Counted from the first letter of the stretch, positions 1 through 6,352 are shown. The stretch is DNA of 6,656 nt from Polaromonas sp. (GCA_026786065.1 JAJAYS010000091.1:1-6656), one strand, 5' to 3'. Notes: a model not told the origin generated them from the letters alone. A program made the numbers and translations.

Positions 1-120
1 AAGCTGCCCCAGCGTCGTGAAGGGTGCAGCAAGGCGAAGCCCATGATTGTAGCTTGCGCACCGTGCGCGGCCTCCCCTGCTTGCAGGCTGGCGCAGTGGC
101 TCGCGGCCGCACAGGCCGGC
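1..120. other. Non-coding flank downstream of ppsA
   Basis: I see no supported gene in this stretch. It lies beyond the ppsA stop codon (minus strand). On the minus strand there is a TACAAT hexamer (plus-strand ATTGTA, 46-51) that resembles a sigma70 -10 element, but no convincing -35 lies 16-18 bp upstream of it. A minus-strand ATG at 42-44 opens a reading frame running off the left edge (MGFALLHPSRRWGS), too short to judge. GC-rich self-complementary bases just after the ppsA stop (GGCCTGTGCGGCC on the minus strand) could form a small hairpin but lack a U-tract, so I do not call a terminator. Confidence 0.5.
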
Positions 121-2529
121 TTACTCGGCCAGCCGCTTCCAGGTGTCGATCACGGTGTCGGGATTAAGCGACAGCGAGACAATACCTTCGTCCATCAACC
201 ACCGGGCAAAGTCCGGGTGGTCGCTGGGGCCCTGGCCGCAGATGCCGACGTACTTGCCCTGGCGCAGGCAAGCCTTGATTGCCTGGCTCAGCAAGGCCTT
301 GACGGCCGGGTCGCGTTCGTCGAAATCCTGCGCGAGGATGGACAGGCCGGAGTCGCGGTCCAGCCCCAGCGTCAATTGGGTCAGGTCGTTCGAGCCAATC
401 GAGAACCCATCGAAGTGCTCGAGGAACTGGTCGGCCAGCACCGCGTTGCTCGGCACCTCGCACATCATGATGACGCGCAGGCCGTTCTCGCCCCGCTTGA
501 GGCCATGCTGCCCCAGCAAGGCAATGACTTGCTCGGCCTGTTTGAGCGTGCGCACAAACGGCACCATCACCTCGACGTTGGTCAGTCCCATGTCGCCGCG
601 CACCCGCCTGAAGGCCTCGCACTCCATCGCAAACGCCTCGCCAAACTCGGTGCTGAGGTAGCGCGACGCGCCGCGGAAACCGAGCATCGGATTTTCTTCC
701 TCGGGCTCGTAGCGCGAGCCGCCTATCAGCTTGCGGTATTCGTTGGATTTGAAGTCGGAAAGGCGCACGATAACTGGCTTGGGCCAGAAGGCCGCGCCTA
801 TGGTGGCGATGCCTTCGGCCACCTTGTCCACATAAAAAGCCCGTGGCGAGGCGTGCCCCCGCGCCACGCTTTCAACCGCCTTTTTCAGGTCGGGATCGAC
901 GTTGGGGTAATCGAGGATCGCCTTCGGATGGACACCGATGTTGTTGTTGATGATGAATTCGAGCCGCGCCAGCCCGACGCCGTGGTTCGGAATCTGGCAA
1001 AAATCAAACGCCAGCTGCGGGTTGCCGACGTTCATCGTGATCTTCAAGTCGATGGGCGGCATCTCGCCGCGCTGCACCTCGGTGACTTCGGTTTCGAGCA
1101 GTCCATCATAAATTCTGCCGGTGTCGCCTTCAGCGCAGCTGACGGTCACCAGCATGCCGTCTTTGAGCCGACTGGTCGCGTCGCCGCAGCCGACCACAGC
1201 CGGGATGCCCAACTCGCGCGCAATGATGGCGGCGTGGCAGGTGCGCCCGCCCCGGTTCGTCACGACGGCGCTGGCGCGCTTCATGACCGGCTCCCAGTTC
1301 GGGTCGGTCATGTCGGTGACCAGCACGTCCCCTGGCTGGACTTGATCCATGTCTTTGATGTCGTACACCACGCGCACCGGGCCGGTGCCAATCTTCTGGC
1401 CGATGGCACGGCCCTCGGCCAGCACGGTGCCGGTGCCCTTGAGCTTGTAGCGCTGCTCGGCTTTGCCCTTAGACTGGCTTTTGACCGTTTCTGGGCGGGC
1501 CTGCAGGATGTACAGCTCGCCGTCCATGCCGTCTTTGCCCCACTCAATGTCCATCGCGCGGCCGTAATGGTCTTCGATGATCAGGGCGTAGCGCGCCAGT
1601 TGCTCGACATCGGCGTCGGTCAGAGAGAAGCGGTTGCGCAGCTCGCTGGGCACGTCGGTGGTTTTGACCAGCTTGCCACCGGACGATTTTTCGGCGGTAC
1701 TGGCAAATTCCATCTGGACCAGCTTGGAGCCGAGATTGCGGCGAATGACGGCGCGCTTGCCGGCTTTGAGCATCGGTTTGTGAACATAAAACTCGTCCGG
1801 GTTGACGGCGCCCTGCACCACCGTCTCACCCAGACCGTAGCTGGACGTGATGAACACCACGTCTTCAAAGCCGCTTTCGGTGTCGATGGTGAACATCACG
1901 CCGGCCGCACCCTTGTCGCTGCGCACCATGCGCTGAACGCCCGCCGAAAGGGCCACGTCGGCATGCGCATAGCCCAGGTGCACCCGGTAGCTGATGGCCC
2001 GGTCGTTGTAGAGCGAGGCGAAGACTTCCTTCATCTTGTGCAGCACGTCGTCGATGCCGACCACGTTCAAGAATGTTTCCTGCTGGCCGGCGAAGGATGC
2101 GTCGGGCATGTCCTCGGCGGTGGCCGACGAGCGCACTGCAAAGCTGGCCTCAAGCGCTCCGCTGCCGGATTCGCACAGCGCCGCAAAGCCGGCCCGCACC
2201 GCCTGTTCGAGTGCGGGCGGAAAAGGCTGTGCTTCAACCAGCGAGCGAATCTTGCTGCCGGCCGCAGCCAGCGCACGGACGTCTTCGGAGTCCAGCGCGT
2301 CCAGCACCACGTTTATTTTCTGGTCAAGCCCATCGAAAGCCAGGAACTCGCGGAACGCATGGGCTGTGGTCGCAAAGCCGGTGGGCACCTTCACTCCCTT
2401 GGGGCCGGTGGGCAATTGCGAGATCATCTCGCCAAGGCTGGCGTTCTTGCCGCCAACCGCCTCGACGTCGCTCATTCTCAATTTTTCAAATGGCACGACC
2501 AGGTCGGTCGCCTTAAAACGCGTGGACAT
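121..2529 (-). CDS. ppsA: Phosphoenolpyruvate synthase (pyruvate, water dikinase)
   Basis: This cytosolic enzyme converts pyruvate, ATP and water to phosphoenolpyruvate, AMP and phosphate (EC 2.7.9.2), the entry step of gluconeogenesis from pyruvate or lactate. The 802-aa product is close to the usual family length (about 790-800). Visible in order are the N-terminal ATP-grasp-like nucleotide-binding domain ([11 protein letters not shown] at 25-35, [20 protein letters not shown] at 131-150, QARPET at 343-348), the swivelling phosphohistidine domain ([21 protein letters not shown] at 427-447, with catalytic His432), and the C-terminal PEP/pyruvate TIM barrel. In the barrel, Glu691 (MMCEVPSN), Asn714-Asp715 (GSNDLTQ) and Cys764 (ICGQGPSD) match metal/substrate-binding and catalytic positions of the family. 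Thr430 corresponds to the Thr that PpsR phosphorylates in known pairs. The start ATG (2527-2529) has GGAG seven bases upstream. All key residues are present and nothing suggests damage. It is divergent from its regulator ppsR. Confidence 0.98.
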   Translation of the reverse strand: MSTRFKATDLVVPFEKLRMSDVEAVGGKNASLGEMISQLPTGPKGVKVPTGFATTAHAFREFLAFDGLDQKINVVLDALDSEDVRALAAAGSKIRSLVEAQPFPPALEQAVRAGFAALCESGSGALEASFAVRSSATAEDMPDASFAGQQETFLNVVGIDDVLHKMKEVFASLYNDRAISYRVHLGYAHADVALSAGVQRMVRSDKGAAGVMFTIDTESGFEDVVFITSSYGLGETVVQGAVNPDEFYVHKPMLKAGKRAVIRRNLGSKLVQMEFASTAEKSSGGKLVKTTDVPSELRNRFSLTDADVEQLARYALIIEDHYGRAMDIEWGKDGMDGELYILQARPETVKSQSKGKAEQRYKLKGTGTVLAEGRAIGQKIGTGPVRVVYDIKDMDQVQPGDVLVTDMTDPNWEPVMKRASAVVTNRGGRTCHAAIIARELGIPAVVGCGDATSRLKDGMLVTVSCAEGDTGRIYDGLLETEVTEVQRGEMPPIDLKITMNVGNPQLAFDFCQIPNHGVGLARLEFIINNNIGVHPKAILDYPNVDPDLKKAVESVARGHASPRAFYVDKVAEGIATIGAAFWPKPVIVRLSDFKSNEYRKLIGGSRYEPEEENPMLGFRGASRYLSTEFGEAFAMECEAFRRVRGDMGLTNVEVMVPFVRTLKQAEQVIALLGQHGLKRGENGLRVIMMCEVPSNAVLADQFLEHFDGFSIGSNDLTQLTLGLDRDSGLSILAQDFDERDPAVKALLSQAIKACLRQGKYVGICGQGPSDHPDFARWLMDEGIVSLSLNPDTVIDTWKRLAE

Positions 2530-2536
2530 AAAAAGA

Positions 2537-2540
2537 CTCC
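2537..2540 (-). promoter_or_regulatory. Ribosome binding site of ppsA
   Basis: GGAG on the minus strand (CTCC on plus) stands seven bases before the ATG at 2529, a standard spacing. It supports this start for the 802-aa product. Confidence 0.8.
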
Positions 2541-2641
2541 GGGAGGTTTAAAAAGCGGGGTGTCCGGCCCGTTGGGCAGCATGCGCGGCGGCTTGCGAAA
2601 AAGGTGCATTTGCCGTCGTGTGCGGGGCATGGGTCGAAGGC

Positions 2642-2652
2642 CGGATAATCCG
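2642..2652. repeat. 11-bp interrupted palindrome CGGATAATCCG
   Basis: Perfect 5-bp arms (CGGAT/ATCCG) flank one central base. It covers the candidate ppsR -10 and the predicted ppsA start site, so a bound protein here could affect both genes. That it is an operator is inference; short palindromes also arise by chance. Confidence 0.4.
2644..2649 (+). promoter_or_regulatory. Candidate -10 element for ppsR
   Basis: GATAAT matches the sigma70 -10 consensus at five of six positions and lies about 80 bp before the ppsR start. No good -35 hexamer is visible 16-18 bp upstream (TGCGGG at 2621-2626), so the call is weak. It sits at the expected start site of the opposing ppsA promoter. Confidence 0.28.
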
Positions 2653-2656
2653 CTCG

Positions 2657-2684
2657 ATTGTAGGCGTGGGGCCTCATTTGTCCG
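2657..2684 (-). promoter_or_regulatory. Candidate sigma70 promoter of ppsA
   Basis: Read on the minus strand, CGGACA (2684-2679; four of six matches to TTGACA) is followed after 16 bp by TACAAT (2662-2657; five of six matches to TATAAT). Transcription would begin near 2650 and give a leader of roughly 120 nt before ppsA. This is a consensus match by eye only; no start site is known. Confidence 0.45.
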
Positions 2685-2692
2685 GGTCCCGG
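2682..2692. repeat. 11-bp interrupted palindrome CCGGGTCCCGG
   Basis: Perfect 5-bp arms (CCGGG/CCCGG) flank one central T. It overlaps the candidate ppsA -35 hexamer and is centred exactly 40 bp from the CGGATAATCCG palindrome. In GC-rich DNA such a site is not rare, so regulatory function is speculative. Confidence 0.35.
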
Positions 2693-2715
2693 CTGTCCGC
2701 AGCGTTCACGAATTT

Positions 2716-2722
2716 AGGTAGG
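2716..2722 (+). promoter_or_regulatory. Ribosome binding site of ppsR
   Basis: AGGTAGG ends five bases before the ATG at 2728. It is a moderate Shine-Dalgarno match and supports this start, which also gives the conserved N-terminus of the family. Confidence 0.6.
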
Positions 2723-2727
2723 CCAAT

Positions 2728-3549
2728 ATGAGCGATCGCACCGTATTTTTCATATCCGACGGCACCGGCATTACCGCAGAAACATTCGGGAAGGCCATCC
2801 TGGCGCAGTTCGAAATAAAACCGCGCCACGTCCGGCTGCCCTTCATCGACAGCGTGGACAAGGCGCACCAGGCGATTCGGCAGATCAACCATGCCGCCGA
2901 GATCGAAGGTAAGCGGCCCATCGTCTTCACCACGCTGGTGAACATGGAGATCCTGGGCGTCATCAAAACCAATTGCAACGGCATGCTGCTAGACATGTTC
3001 GGCATGTTCGTGGCCCCGCTGGAGAGCGAACTCGGCATCAAGTCCAACCACCGGGTCGGACGGTTTTCCGACGCCTCGCAGAGCCAGGAGTACAACGACC
3101 GGATTGAGGCGATCAACTTCTCGCTGGCGCACGACGACGGCCAGAGCAACCGCGATCTGGCCGGCTCCGACGTGATCCTGGTCGGCGTCAGCCGCAGCGG
3201 CAAAACGCCGACCTCGCTTTATCTGGCGATGCAGTACGGCCTGAAAGCGTCCAACTACCCGCTGATTCCCGAGGACTTCGATCGGCGCCAGTTGCCGCCG
3301 GCGCTCAAACCGCACCGCAAGAAGATATTCGGCCTGACGATTGCGCCTGAGCGGCTGAGCCAAATCCGCAATGAGCGCCGGCCCGACTCGGTGTACGCCA
3401 GCCTGGCCAATTGCCGCAACGAGGTGCACGAAGGCGAAGCGATGATGCGGCGCGAAGGCATTCGCTGGCTCTCCACCACCACCAAGTCGATTGAAGAAAT
3501 AGCCACCACGATCCTGCAGGAAATCCGGCCCGAGCGGCTGGATTACTGA
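2728..3549 (+). CDS. ppsR: PEP synthase regulatory protein (bifunctional kinase/pyrophosphorylase)
   Basis: Members of this family (kinase-PPPase, formerly DUF299) inactivate PEP synthase by ADP-dependent phosphorylation of a Thr next to the catalytic His, and reactivate it by phosphate-dependent dephosphorylation that releases pyrophosphate. The 273-aa product has the normal length. It shows the conserved N-terminal [13 protein letters not shown] (7-19), the central block [31 protein letters not shown] (108-138, read in parts), and a P-loop-like GVSRSGKT at 153-160, the family's nucleotide-binding site. The target is encoded next door: PpsA here has Thr430-Cys-His432. The two genes are divergent with 198 bp between their starts, a common arrangement in proteobacteria. 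The C-terminus (RPERLDY) is intact. The closely related regulator of pyruvate phosphate dikinase belongs to the same superfamily, but the ppsA neighbour settles the substrate. Confidence 0.96.
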   Translation: MSDRTVFFISDGTGITAETFGKAILAQFEIKPRHVRLPFIDSVDKAHQAIRQINHAAEIEGKRPIVFTTLVNMEILGVIKTNCNGMLLDMFGMFVAPLESELGIKSNHRVGRFSDASQSQEYNDRIEAINFSLAHDDGQSNRDLAGSDVILVGVSRSGKTPTSLYLAMQYGLKASNYPLIPEDFDRRQLPPALKPHRKKIFGLTIAPERLSQIRNERRPDSVYASLANCRNEVHEGEAMMRREGIRWLSTTTKSIEEIATTILQEIRPERLDY

Positions 3550-3560
3550 ATGCCCAAAGG

Positions 3561-3620
3561 CTGCTAGTCGCTATTATTTCAATAGCTTTTAACGCGCGTT
3601 TTTACTGGCCTTAAGCTCAA
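3561..3620. repeat. AT-rich palindromic repeat resembling a Comamonadaceae dispersed element
   Basis: The segment begins CTGCTAGTCGCTATTATTTC, continues with AATAGCTTTT and then AACGCGCGTTTTT. It is clearly more AT-rich than its surroundings and lies between genes. From memory, many intergenic regions of Polaromonas, Rhodoferax and Acidovorax carry related sequences with the core GCTATTATTTTNATAGC followed by a GC-containing arm and a T-run. I cannot confirm copy number from one window, and the outer borders are approximate. Confidence 0.5.
3570..3590 (+). terminator. Terminator-like hairpin after ppsR
   Basis: GCTATT (3570-3575) and AATAGC (3581-3586) form a 6-bp stem with a 5-base loop, followed directly by TTTT. 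It begins 21 bases after the ppsR stop. The stem is AT-rich and therefore weak, and a second T-run follows at 3599-3603 after the palindrome AACGCGCGTT. It lies within the putative dispersed repeat, so it may be a repeat that also ends transcription rather than a dedicated terminator. Confidence 0.4.
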
Positions 3621-3690
3621 TTGGACACCGATTCTTGGCGCTTCTCAGGCTGACCGCCTGCAGCCCGTTCAGCGCGCCAGCCCAACCCTC

Positions 3691-4437
3691 ATGACTGCCG
3701 AATTCCCACGCCTTGACCTAACCGGCACACCGCTCCCCAGCCGACCCGCCGCAAGTCGCACGCTGGTGATTGCGGCCGTCGTCGTGGCGCTGCATGCGGG
3801 TCTGCTCTGGGCCCTGCAAAGCGGCCTGGCGATGCGGGCGGCTGAAGTCTTCGTACCGGTGGAACTGCTGGCCCAGATCATCGAGCCGCCAGCGCCCATG
3901 GTCGAGCCCGCTCCGCCGACGCCCGAACGACCGGCGCCAGTCCAAACAGCCAGACCCGCCCCGAGCGGACCCACGCCTCGACCGCTGGCCCCAGTCCAGC
4001 CGCAGCCGCGCCCGGTGTCGCAAGCTGAGCCGACGCCCCAAGCTCCGGTGGTCAGCCCGGCGCCCCCGGTCGAAGCCGCCAGTCCGGCTTTGCCGTCTCC
4101 GTCTCCATCGGCAGCGCCCGCAGTTGCTATAGCCGCTCCCGCCGCCCCGCCAGCGGTGCAACTGCCATCGAGCAACGCCGATTACCTGCAAAACCCCACG
4201 CCCCCCTACCCGCCCATCAGCAAGCGCCTGGGCGAGCAGGGCAAGACCACCGTCCGCGTGCTGATCGGTGCCGACGGCCAGCCGCAGCGCGCGGACATTG
4301 CCCAGTCCAGCGGCTTCGACCGGCTGGACCAGGCCGCGCTCGCCACCGTCATGCGCTGGCGTTATGTGCCGGGCAAGCGCGGCGGCGTGCCGGAAGCCAT
4401 GTGGTTCAGCGTGCCGATCAACTGGGTTCTGCAATGA
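3691..4437 (+). CDS. tonB: TonB energy-transducing protein
   Basis: TonB spans the periplasm and passes energy from the ExbB-ExbD proton motor to outer-membrane receptors for iron chelates, heme or vitamin B12. The 248-aa product has the classic layout: a short cytoplasmic N-terminus, one membrane helix at about 24-44 containing His35 (matching the essential His20 of E. coli TonB, although the Ser four residues before it is Val31 here), a Pro/Ala-rich spacer at about 66-157, and a C-terminal TonB domain at about 160-248. That domain has PPYPPISKRLGEQGKTTVRV at 171-190 and ends PINWVLQ. exbB follows after 61 bp and exbD after that, forming one likely operon. The ATG is the only sensible start, since the frame is open only from 3586 with no other ATG, GTG or TTG, yet no Shine-Dalgarno sequence precedes it. 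No clear Fur box or promoter is visible upstream. Confidence 0.94.
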   Translation: MTAEFPRLDLTGTPLPSRPAASRTLVIAAVVVALHAGLLWALQSGLAMRAAEVFVPVELLAQIIEPPAPMVEPAPPTPERPAPVQTARPAPSGPTPRPLAPVQPQPRPVSQAEPTPQAPVVSPAPPVEAASPALPSPSPSAAPAVAIAAPAAPPAVQLPSSNADYLQNPTPPYPPISKRLGEQGKTTVRVLIGADGQPQRADIAQSSGFDRLDQAALATVMRWRYVPGKRGGVPEAMWFSVPINWVLQ

Positions 4438-4485
4438 CCAGAGCCGAGCGTGCACACCCAGAATACGATCCTTCTTTGATTTGAC

Positions 4486-4489
4486 GGAG
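4486..4489 (+). promoter_or_regulatory. Ribosome binding site of exbB
   Basis: GGAG lies nine bases before the ATG at 4499. It decides the start of exbB: the open frame extends upstream through the end of tonB to 4268, but that upstream part is a shadow of tonB. Confidence 0.7.
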
Positions 4490-4498
4490 ACCCGATTT

Positions 4499-5212
4499 AT
4501 GAATCCCCAATTTGGCTTGGCCAACCTCTGGAGCCAGGGCGACATCGTGATTAAAAGCGTGGCCATGCTGCTGCTGCTGATGTCGCTCGCCTCCTGGATG
4601 GTCATCGTTTTGAAGACGCTGGATGTTTTCAAATACCGCAAGGTAAGCAAGGCGGCGGCCGATTTCTGGCATAGCGAGGATTTCACGGCAGCTCTGGCGA
4701 AGCTGGACAGTGACCCGAGCGACCCCTTCCGCCAGCTTGCACTGGCGGGCCGTGAAGCCACGCTGCACCACCGCGACACCAAGGCGCAGCTGCATGACGC
4801 ACTCGACATTAGCGACTGGGTTACGCGTTCGCTGCAAAACACAATGGACGACTTCACTTCGCGCCTGCAATCGGGTCTCGCCATCCTGGCCTCGGTGGGC
4901 TCGACCGCGCCCTTCGTCGGCCTTTTCGGCACCGTCTGGGGCATCTACCACGCGCTGCTGTCCATTGGTGCCGCCGGCCAAGCCACCATCGACAAGGTTG
5001 CCGGCCCCATTGGCGAATCGCTGGTCATGACGGCACTGGGCCTCGCGGTGGCGATACCGGCGGTGCTTGGCTACAACGCGCTGGTGCGCGGCAACAAGGG
5101 CGTGCTGCACAAGCTCAACCGCTTTGCACACGACCTGCATGCCTACTTCGTGACCGGTGCCCGTGTCAGCGCAAATGGTGCCGCCAACGTCGTCCCGATG
5201 AAAAAAGCCTGA
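4499..5212 (+). CDS. exbB: ExbB, proton channel subunit of the TonB system
   Basis: ExbB forms the pentameric inner-membrane ring that, with ExbD, uses the proton gradient to energise TonB; it is a MotA/TolQ/ExbB-family protein. With this start the product is 237 aa, the usual size for short-N-terminus ExbB proteins. Three hydrophobic segments are visible at about 17-39, 126-148 and 171-193, separated by a large cytoplasmic loop (about 40-125). The family signature GSTAPFVGLFGTVWGI lies at 134-149, and Glu173 at the head of the third helix (GESLVMTALGLAVAIPAV) matches the conserved membrane Glu of E. coli ExbB (Glu176). TolQ is the main alternative, but the tonB and exbD neighbours and the absence of tolR/tolA/tolB make ExbB the better call. 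It is followed by exbD after 35 bp. Confidence 0.95.
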   Translation: MNPQFGLANLWSQGDIVIKSVAMLLLLMSLASWMVIVLKTLDVFKYRKVSKAAADFWHSEDFTAALAKLDSDPSDPFRQLALAGREATLHHRDTKAQLHDALDISDWVTRSLQNTMDDFTSRLQSGLAILASVGSTAPFVGLFGTVWGIYHALLSIGAAGQATIDKVAGPIGESLVMTALGLAVAIPAVLGYNALVRGNKGVLHKLNRFAHDLHAYFVTGARVSANGAANVVPMKKA

Positions 5213-5247
5213 GGCCCTGCGGCCCCACTTATCTAGCGAGAACAGCC

Positions 5248-5658
5248 ATGGCCTTTGGAATTCAGGACAACAGCGACGACGTGATGAACGAGATCAACAT
5301 GACGCCGCTGGTCGATGTGATGCTGGTGCTGCTGATCATTTTCATCATCACCGTGCCGGTGATGAAGCACGCGGTGAATATCGACCTGCCGCGCGCCAGC
5401 AACCAGGCGCAGAGCGCCAAGCCGGAGACGGTTCGGCTGAGTGTTGATGCACAGGGCGGCTACTTCATCAACGAAACCAAAATTGCGGATGAAGAACTGG
5501 CGCCCCGCCTGCAAGCGGCTGCGGCGCAGAACCCGCAGCCCGATCTGCACATTCTCGGCGACAAGGCGGTCCGCTATGAACGCGTGGCGCAGGCTATGGC
5601 GGCGGCGCAGCAGGCCGGCCTGCGCAAGATCGGCTTCATCACCGAGCCGAAAAACTAG
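5248..5658 (+). CDS. exbD: ExbD, stator subunit of the TonB system
   Basis: ExbD works with ExbB in the inner membrane; its single helix sits in the ExbB pore and carries the proton-accepting Asp. The 136-aa product has the family's normal length. A short cytoplasmic N-terminus leads into NEINMTPLVDVMLVLLIIFI (14-33), in which Asp23 corresponds to the essential Asp25 of E. coli ExbD. The helix spans about 21-38 and is followed by a periplasmic domain (about 43-136) ending in GFITEPKN. The upstream Shine-Dalgarno match is weak (GCGAG at 5236-5240), which suggests translation may partly depend on the upstream genes. TolR is the related alternative, but context favours ExbD. It is the last gene of the tonB-exbB-exbD cluster, as the next gene lies on the opposite strand. 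Confidence 0.95.
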   Translation: MAFGIQDNSDDVMNEINMTPLVDVMLVLLIIFIITVPVMKHAVNIDLPRASNQAQSAKPETVRLSVDAQGGYFINETKIADEELAPRLQAAAAQNPQPDLHILGDKAVRYERVAQAMAAAQQAGLRKIGFITEPKN

Positions 5659-5676
5659 CGCGGCACGGCAGTTGCA

Positions 5677-5700
5677 CTGAAAGACGAAGTGAGCTTTCGG
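5677..5700. terminator. Weak hairpin between convergent exbD and hbpS-like gene
   Basis: CTGAAAG (5677-5683) can pair with CTTTCGG (5694-5700), giving seven pairs including one G-T, around a 10-base loop. It sits in the 76-bp gap where two genes converge, where a shared terminator would be expected. There is no T-run on either side, so an intrinsic terminator is doubtful. Confidence 0.22.
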
Positions 5701-5734
5701 CGGCATCACGGGCGCCAAAAGCGTGAATTCGCCT

Positions 5735-6142
5735 TTACAACCCAATCGCCGCGATGCCGGCCCGGGCGATTTGCGCGTCTTCACCGGACTTCACGCCGCT
5801 CACGCCGACCGCGCCCAGACACTGGCCGTTGTGCATGATGGGCACGCCGCCCTCAAGAAAGCCGCGGACATGCGGCGCCGACAGGAAGGAGAAGCGGCCG
5901 CCGTTGATCATTTCCTCATAAATCCGGGTCTCCCGCTGACCCATTGCGGCGGTATTGGCTTTGGCCGGGGCAATGTGCGACGACAGCGGGGCCGCGCCGT
6001 CGAGCCGCTGCAAATGCAACAGGTGACCGCCGTCATCGACAATCGCAATCGTGACGGCCCAGTTGTTTTTTTGCGCCTCCGCCAGCGCGGCTGCGGCAAT
6101 CGCCTGTACGTCGGTTAGTTCAAGGCTTGTTTTTGATTTCAT
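5735..6142 (-). CDS. GlcG/HbpS-family (DUF336) small protein
   Basis: The 135-aa product belongs to the heme-degrading/HbpS-like domain family (GlcG, HbpS, PduO C-terminal domain). Family hallmarks are the N-terminal helix LTDVQAIAAAALAEAQK (9-25), IAIVDDGGHLLHLQRLDGA (32-50), the AKANTAA segment (60-66), and GGVPIMHNGQCLGAVGVSG (98-116). Known members bind heme (Streptomyces HbpS) or cobalamin-related ligands, or sit in glycolate operons; their biochemistry is uneven, so the exact function is unknown. No signal peptide or membrane segment is visible, which implies a cytosolic protein. I chose the ATG at 6142 because it begins the conserved domain; the frame also extends to an ATG at 6214 (24 extra residues, no ribosome site, not family-like). 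The gene converges on exbD, so it is not in the TonB operon, though proximity to an iron/heme uptake motor is suggestive. Confidence 0.85.
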   Translation of the reverse strand: MKSKTSLELTDVQAIAAAALAEAQKNNWAVTIAIVDDGGHLLHLQRLDGAAPLSSHIAPAKANTAAMGQRETRIYEEMINGGRFSFLSAPHVRGFLEGGVPIMHNGQCLGAVGVSGVKSGEDAQIARAGIAAIGL

Positions 6143-6181
6143 GGTGTTCTGGCGAGGAATAGTTGAAAGTCGCAGAGCATA

Positions 6182-6195
6182 CGCAACTTTTTGCG
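6182..6195. repeat. Small hairpin CGCAA-CTTT-TTGCG
   Basis: Perfect 5-bp arms flank a 4-base loop, within the presumed leader of the hbpS-like gene. It is short enough to be chance. Confidence 0.3.
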
Positions 6196-6207
6196 CAATC
6201 CTGCCTC

Positions 6208-6235
6208 CAAGCATGCAGGACGCGGATGCATCTTG
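6208..6235. repeat. Inverted repeat CAAGcATGCA / TGCATCTTG
   Basis: The left arm (6208-6217) pairs with the right arm (6227-6235) through nine base pairs with one bulged C, around a 9-base centre. It lies upstream of the hbpS-like gene and could be an operator or a leader hairpin. Confidence 0.35.
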
Positions 6236-6260
6236 CCGTAACTTGGCTGCGTTTTAGGCT

Positions 6261-6300
6261 GGTGCAGAATGTGGTCATCTTGAAAATGGCGTTTTGCACC
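6261..6300. repeat. Inverted repeat GGTGCAGAA / TTTTGCACC
   Basis: Nine-base arms at 6261-6269 and 6292-6300 are complementary at eight positions, with one G-T pair, and are separated by 22 bases. The spacing (centres about 31 bp apart, near three helical turns) would suit a dimeric or tetrameric regulator; this is inference. Confidence 0.4.
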
Positions 6301-6325
6301 TTACTTTCCCCCTAACATTGAAAAC

Positions 6326-6341
6326 GTCGGCATCTGCCGAC
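6326..6341 (+). repeat. Leader hairpin GTCGGC-ATCT-GCCGAC before yccA-like gene
   Basis: Perfect 6-bp GC-rich arms flank a 4-base loop. The stem ends five bases before the GGAGGA ribosome site, so in mRNA it would stand beside the ribosome landing site. Only TTT follows, so it is not a convincing terminator. It may be a 5' stabilising stem, a translational control element or a DNA operator. Confidence 0.5.
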
Positions 6342-6346
6342 TTTAC

Positions 6347-6352
6347 GGAGGA
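6347..6352 (+). promoter_or_regulatory. Ribosome binding site of yccA-like gene
   Basis: GGAGGA lies seven bases before the ATG at 6360. It is the strongest Shine-Dalgarno sequence in the window and fixes the start of this truncated gene. Confidence 0.85.

Noticed and set aside
43..2721. An 892-codon plus-strand open frame running antisense through all of ppsA
   Set aside because: It mirrors ppsA, whose protein has every family motif. Its translation is rich in His, Gln, Val, Ala and Arg with no recognisable domain, as expected from antisense reading of GC-biased codons.
2731..2738. Octamer palindrome GCGATCGC at the beginning of ppsR
   Set aside because: It falls in codons 2-4 of a supported gene and a single occurrence is not meaningful; it is the HIP1 motif of cyanobacteria, which does not fit this genome.
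3900..4160. Low-complexity Pro/Ala-rich stretch as a possible tandem DNA repeat
   Set aside because: There is no exact repeat unit; it is the normal periplasm-spanning spacer of TonB.
4268..4498. N-terminal extension of exbB into tonB
   Set aside because: The extra 77 residues are an out-of-frame reading of the tonB end; the ATG at 4499 has a ribosome site and begins a normal ExbB.
3718..4944. A 408-codon minus-strand open frame across tonB and exbB
   Set aside because: It is antisense to two well-supported genes and gives low-complexity Arg/Gly/Ser-rich sequence typical of the reverse reading of a Pro/Ala-rich TonB spacer.
5723..6118. Plus-strand 131-codon open frame opposite the hbpS-like gene
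   Set aside because: It is a shadow of the minus-strand gene, whose family motifs are clear.
6143..6214. 24-residue N-terminal extension of the hbpS-like protein
   Set aside because: There is no ribosome site before the ATG at 6214, and the conserved domain starts right after the ATG at 6142.
6051..6257. Plus-strand 68-codon open frame over the hbpS-like start and the intergenic region
   Set aside because: It has no ribosome site and no recognisable domain, and it overlaps the start of a supported gene on the other strand.
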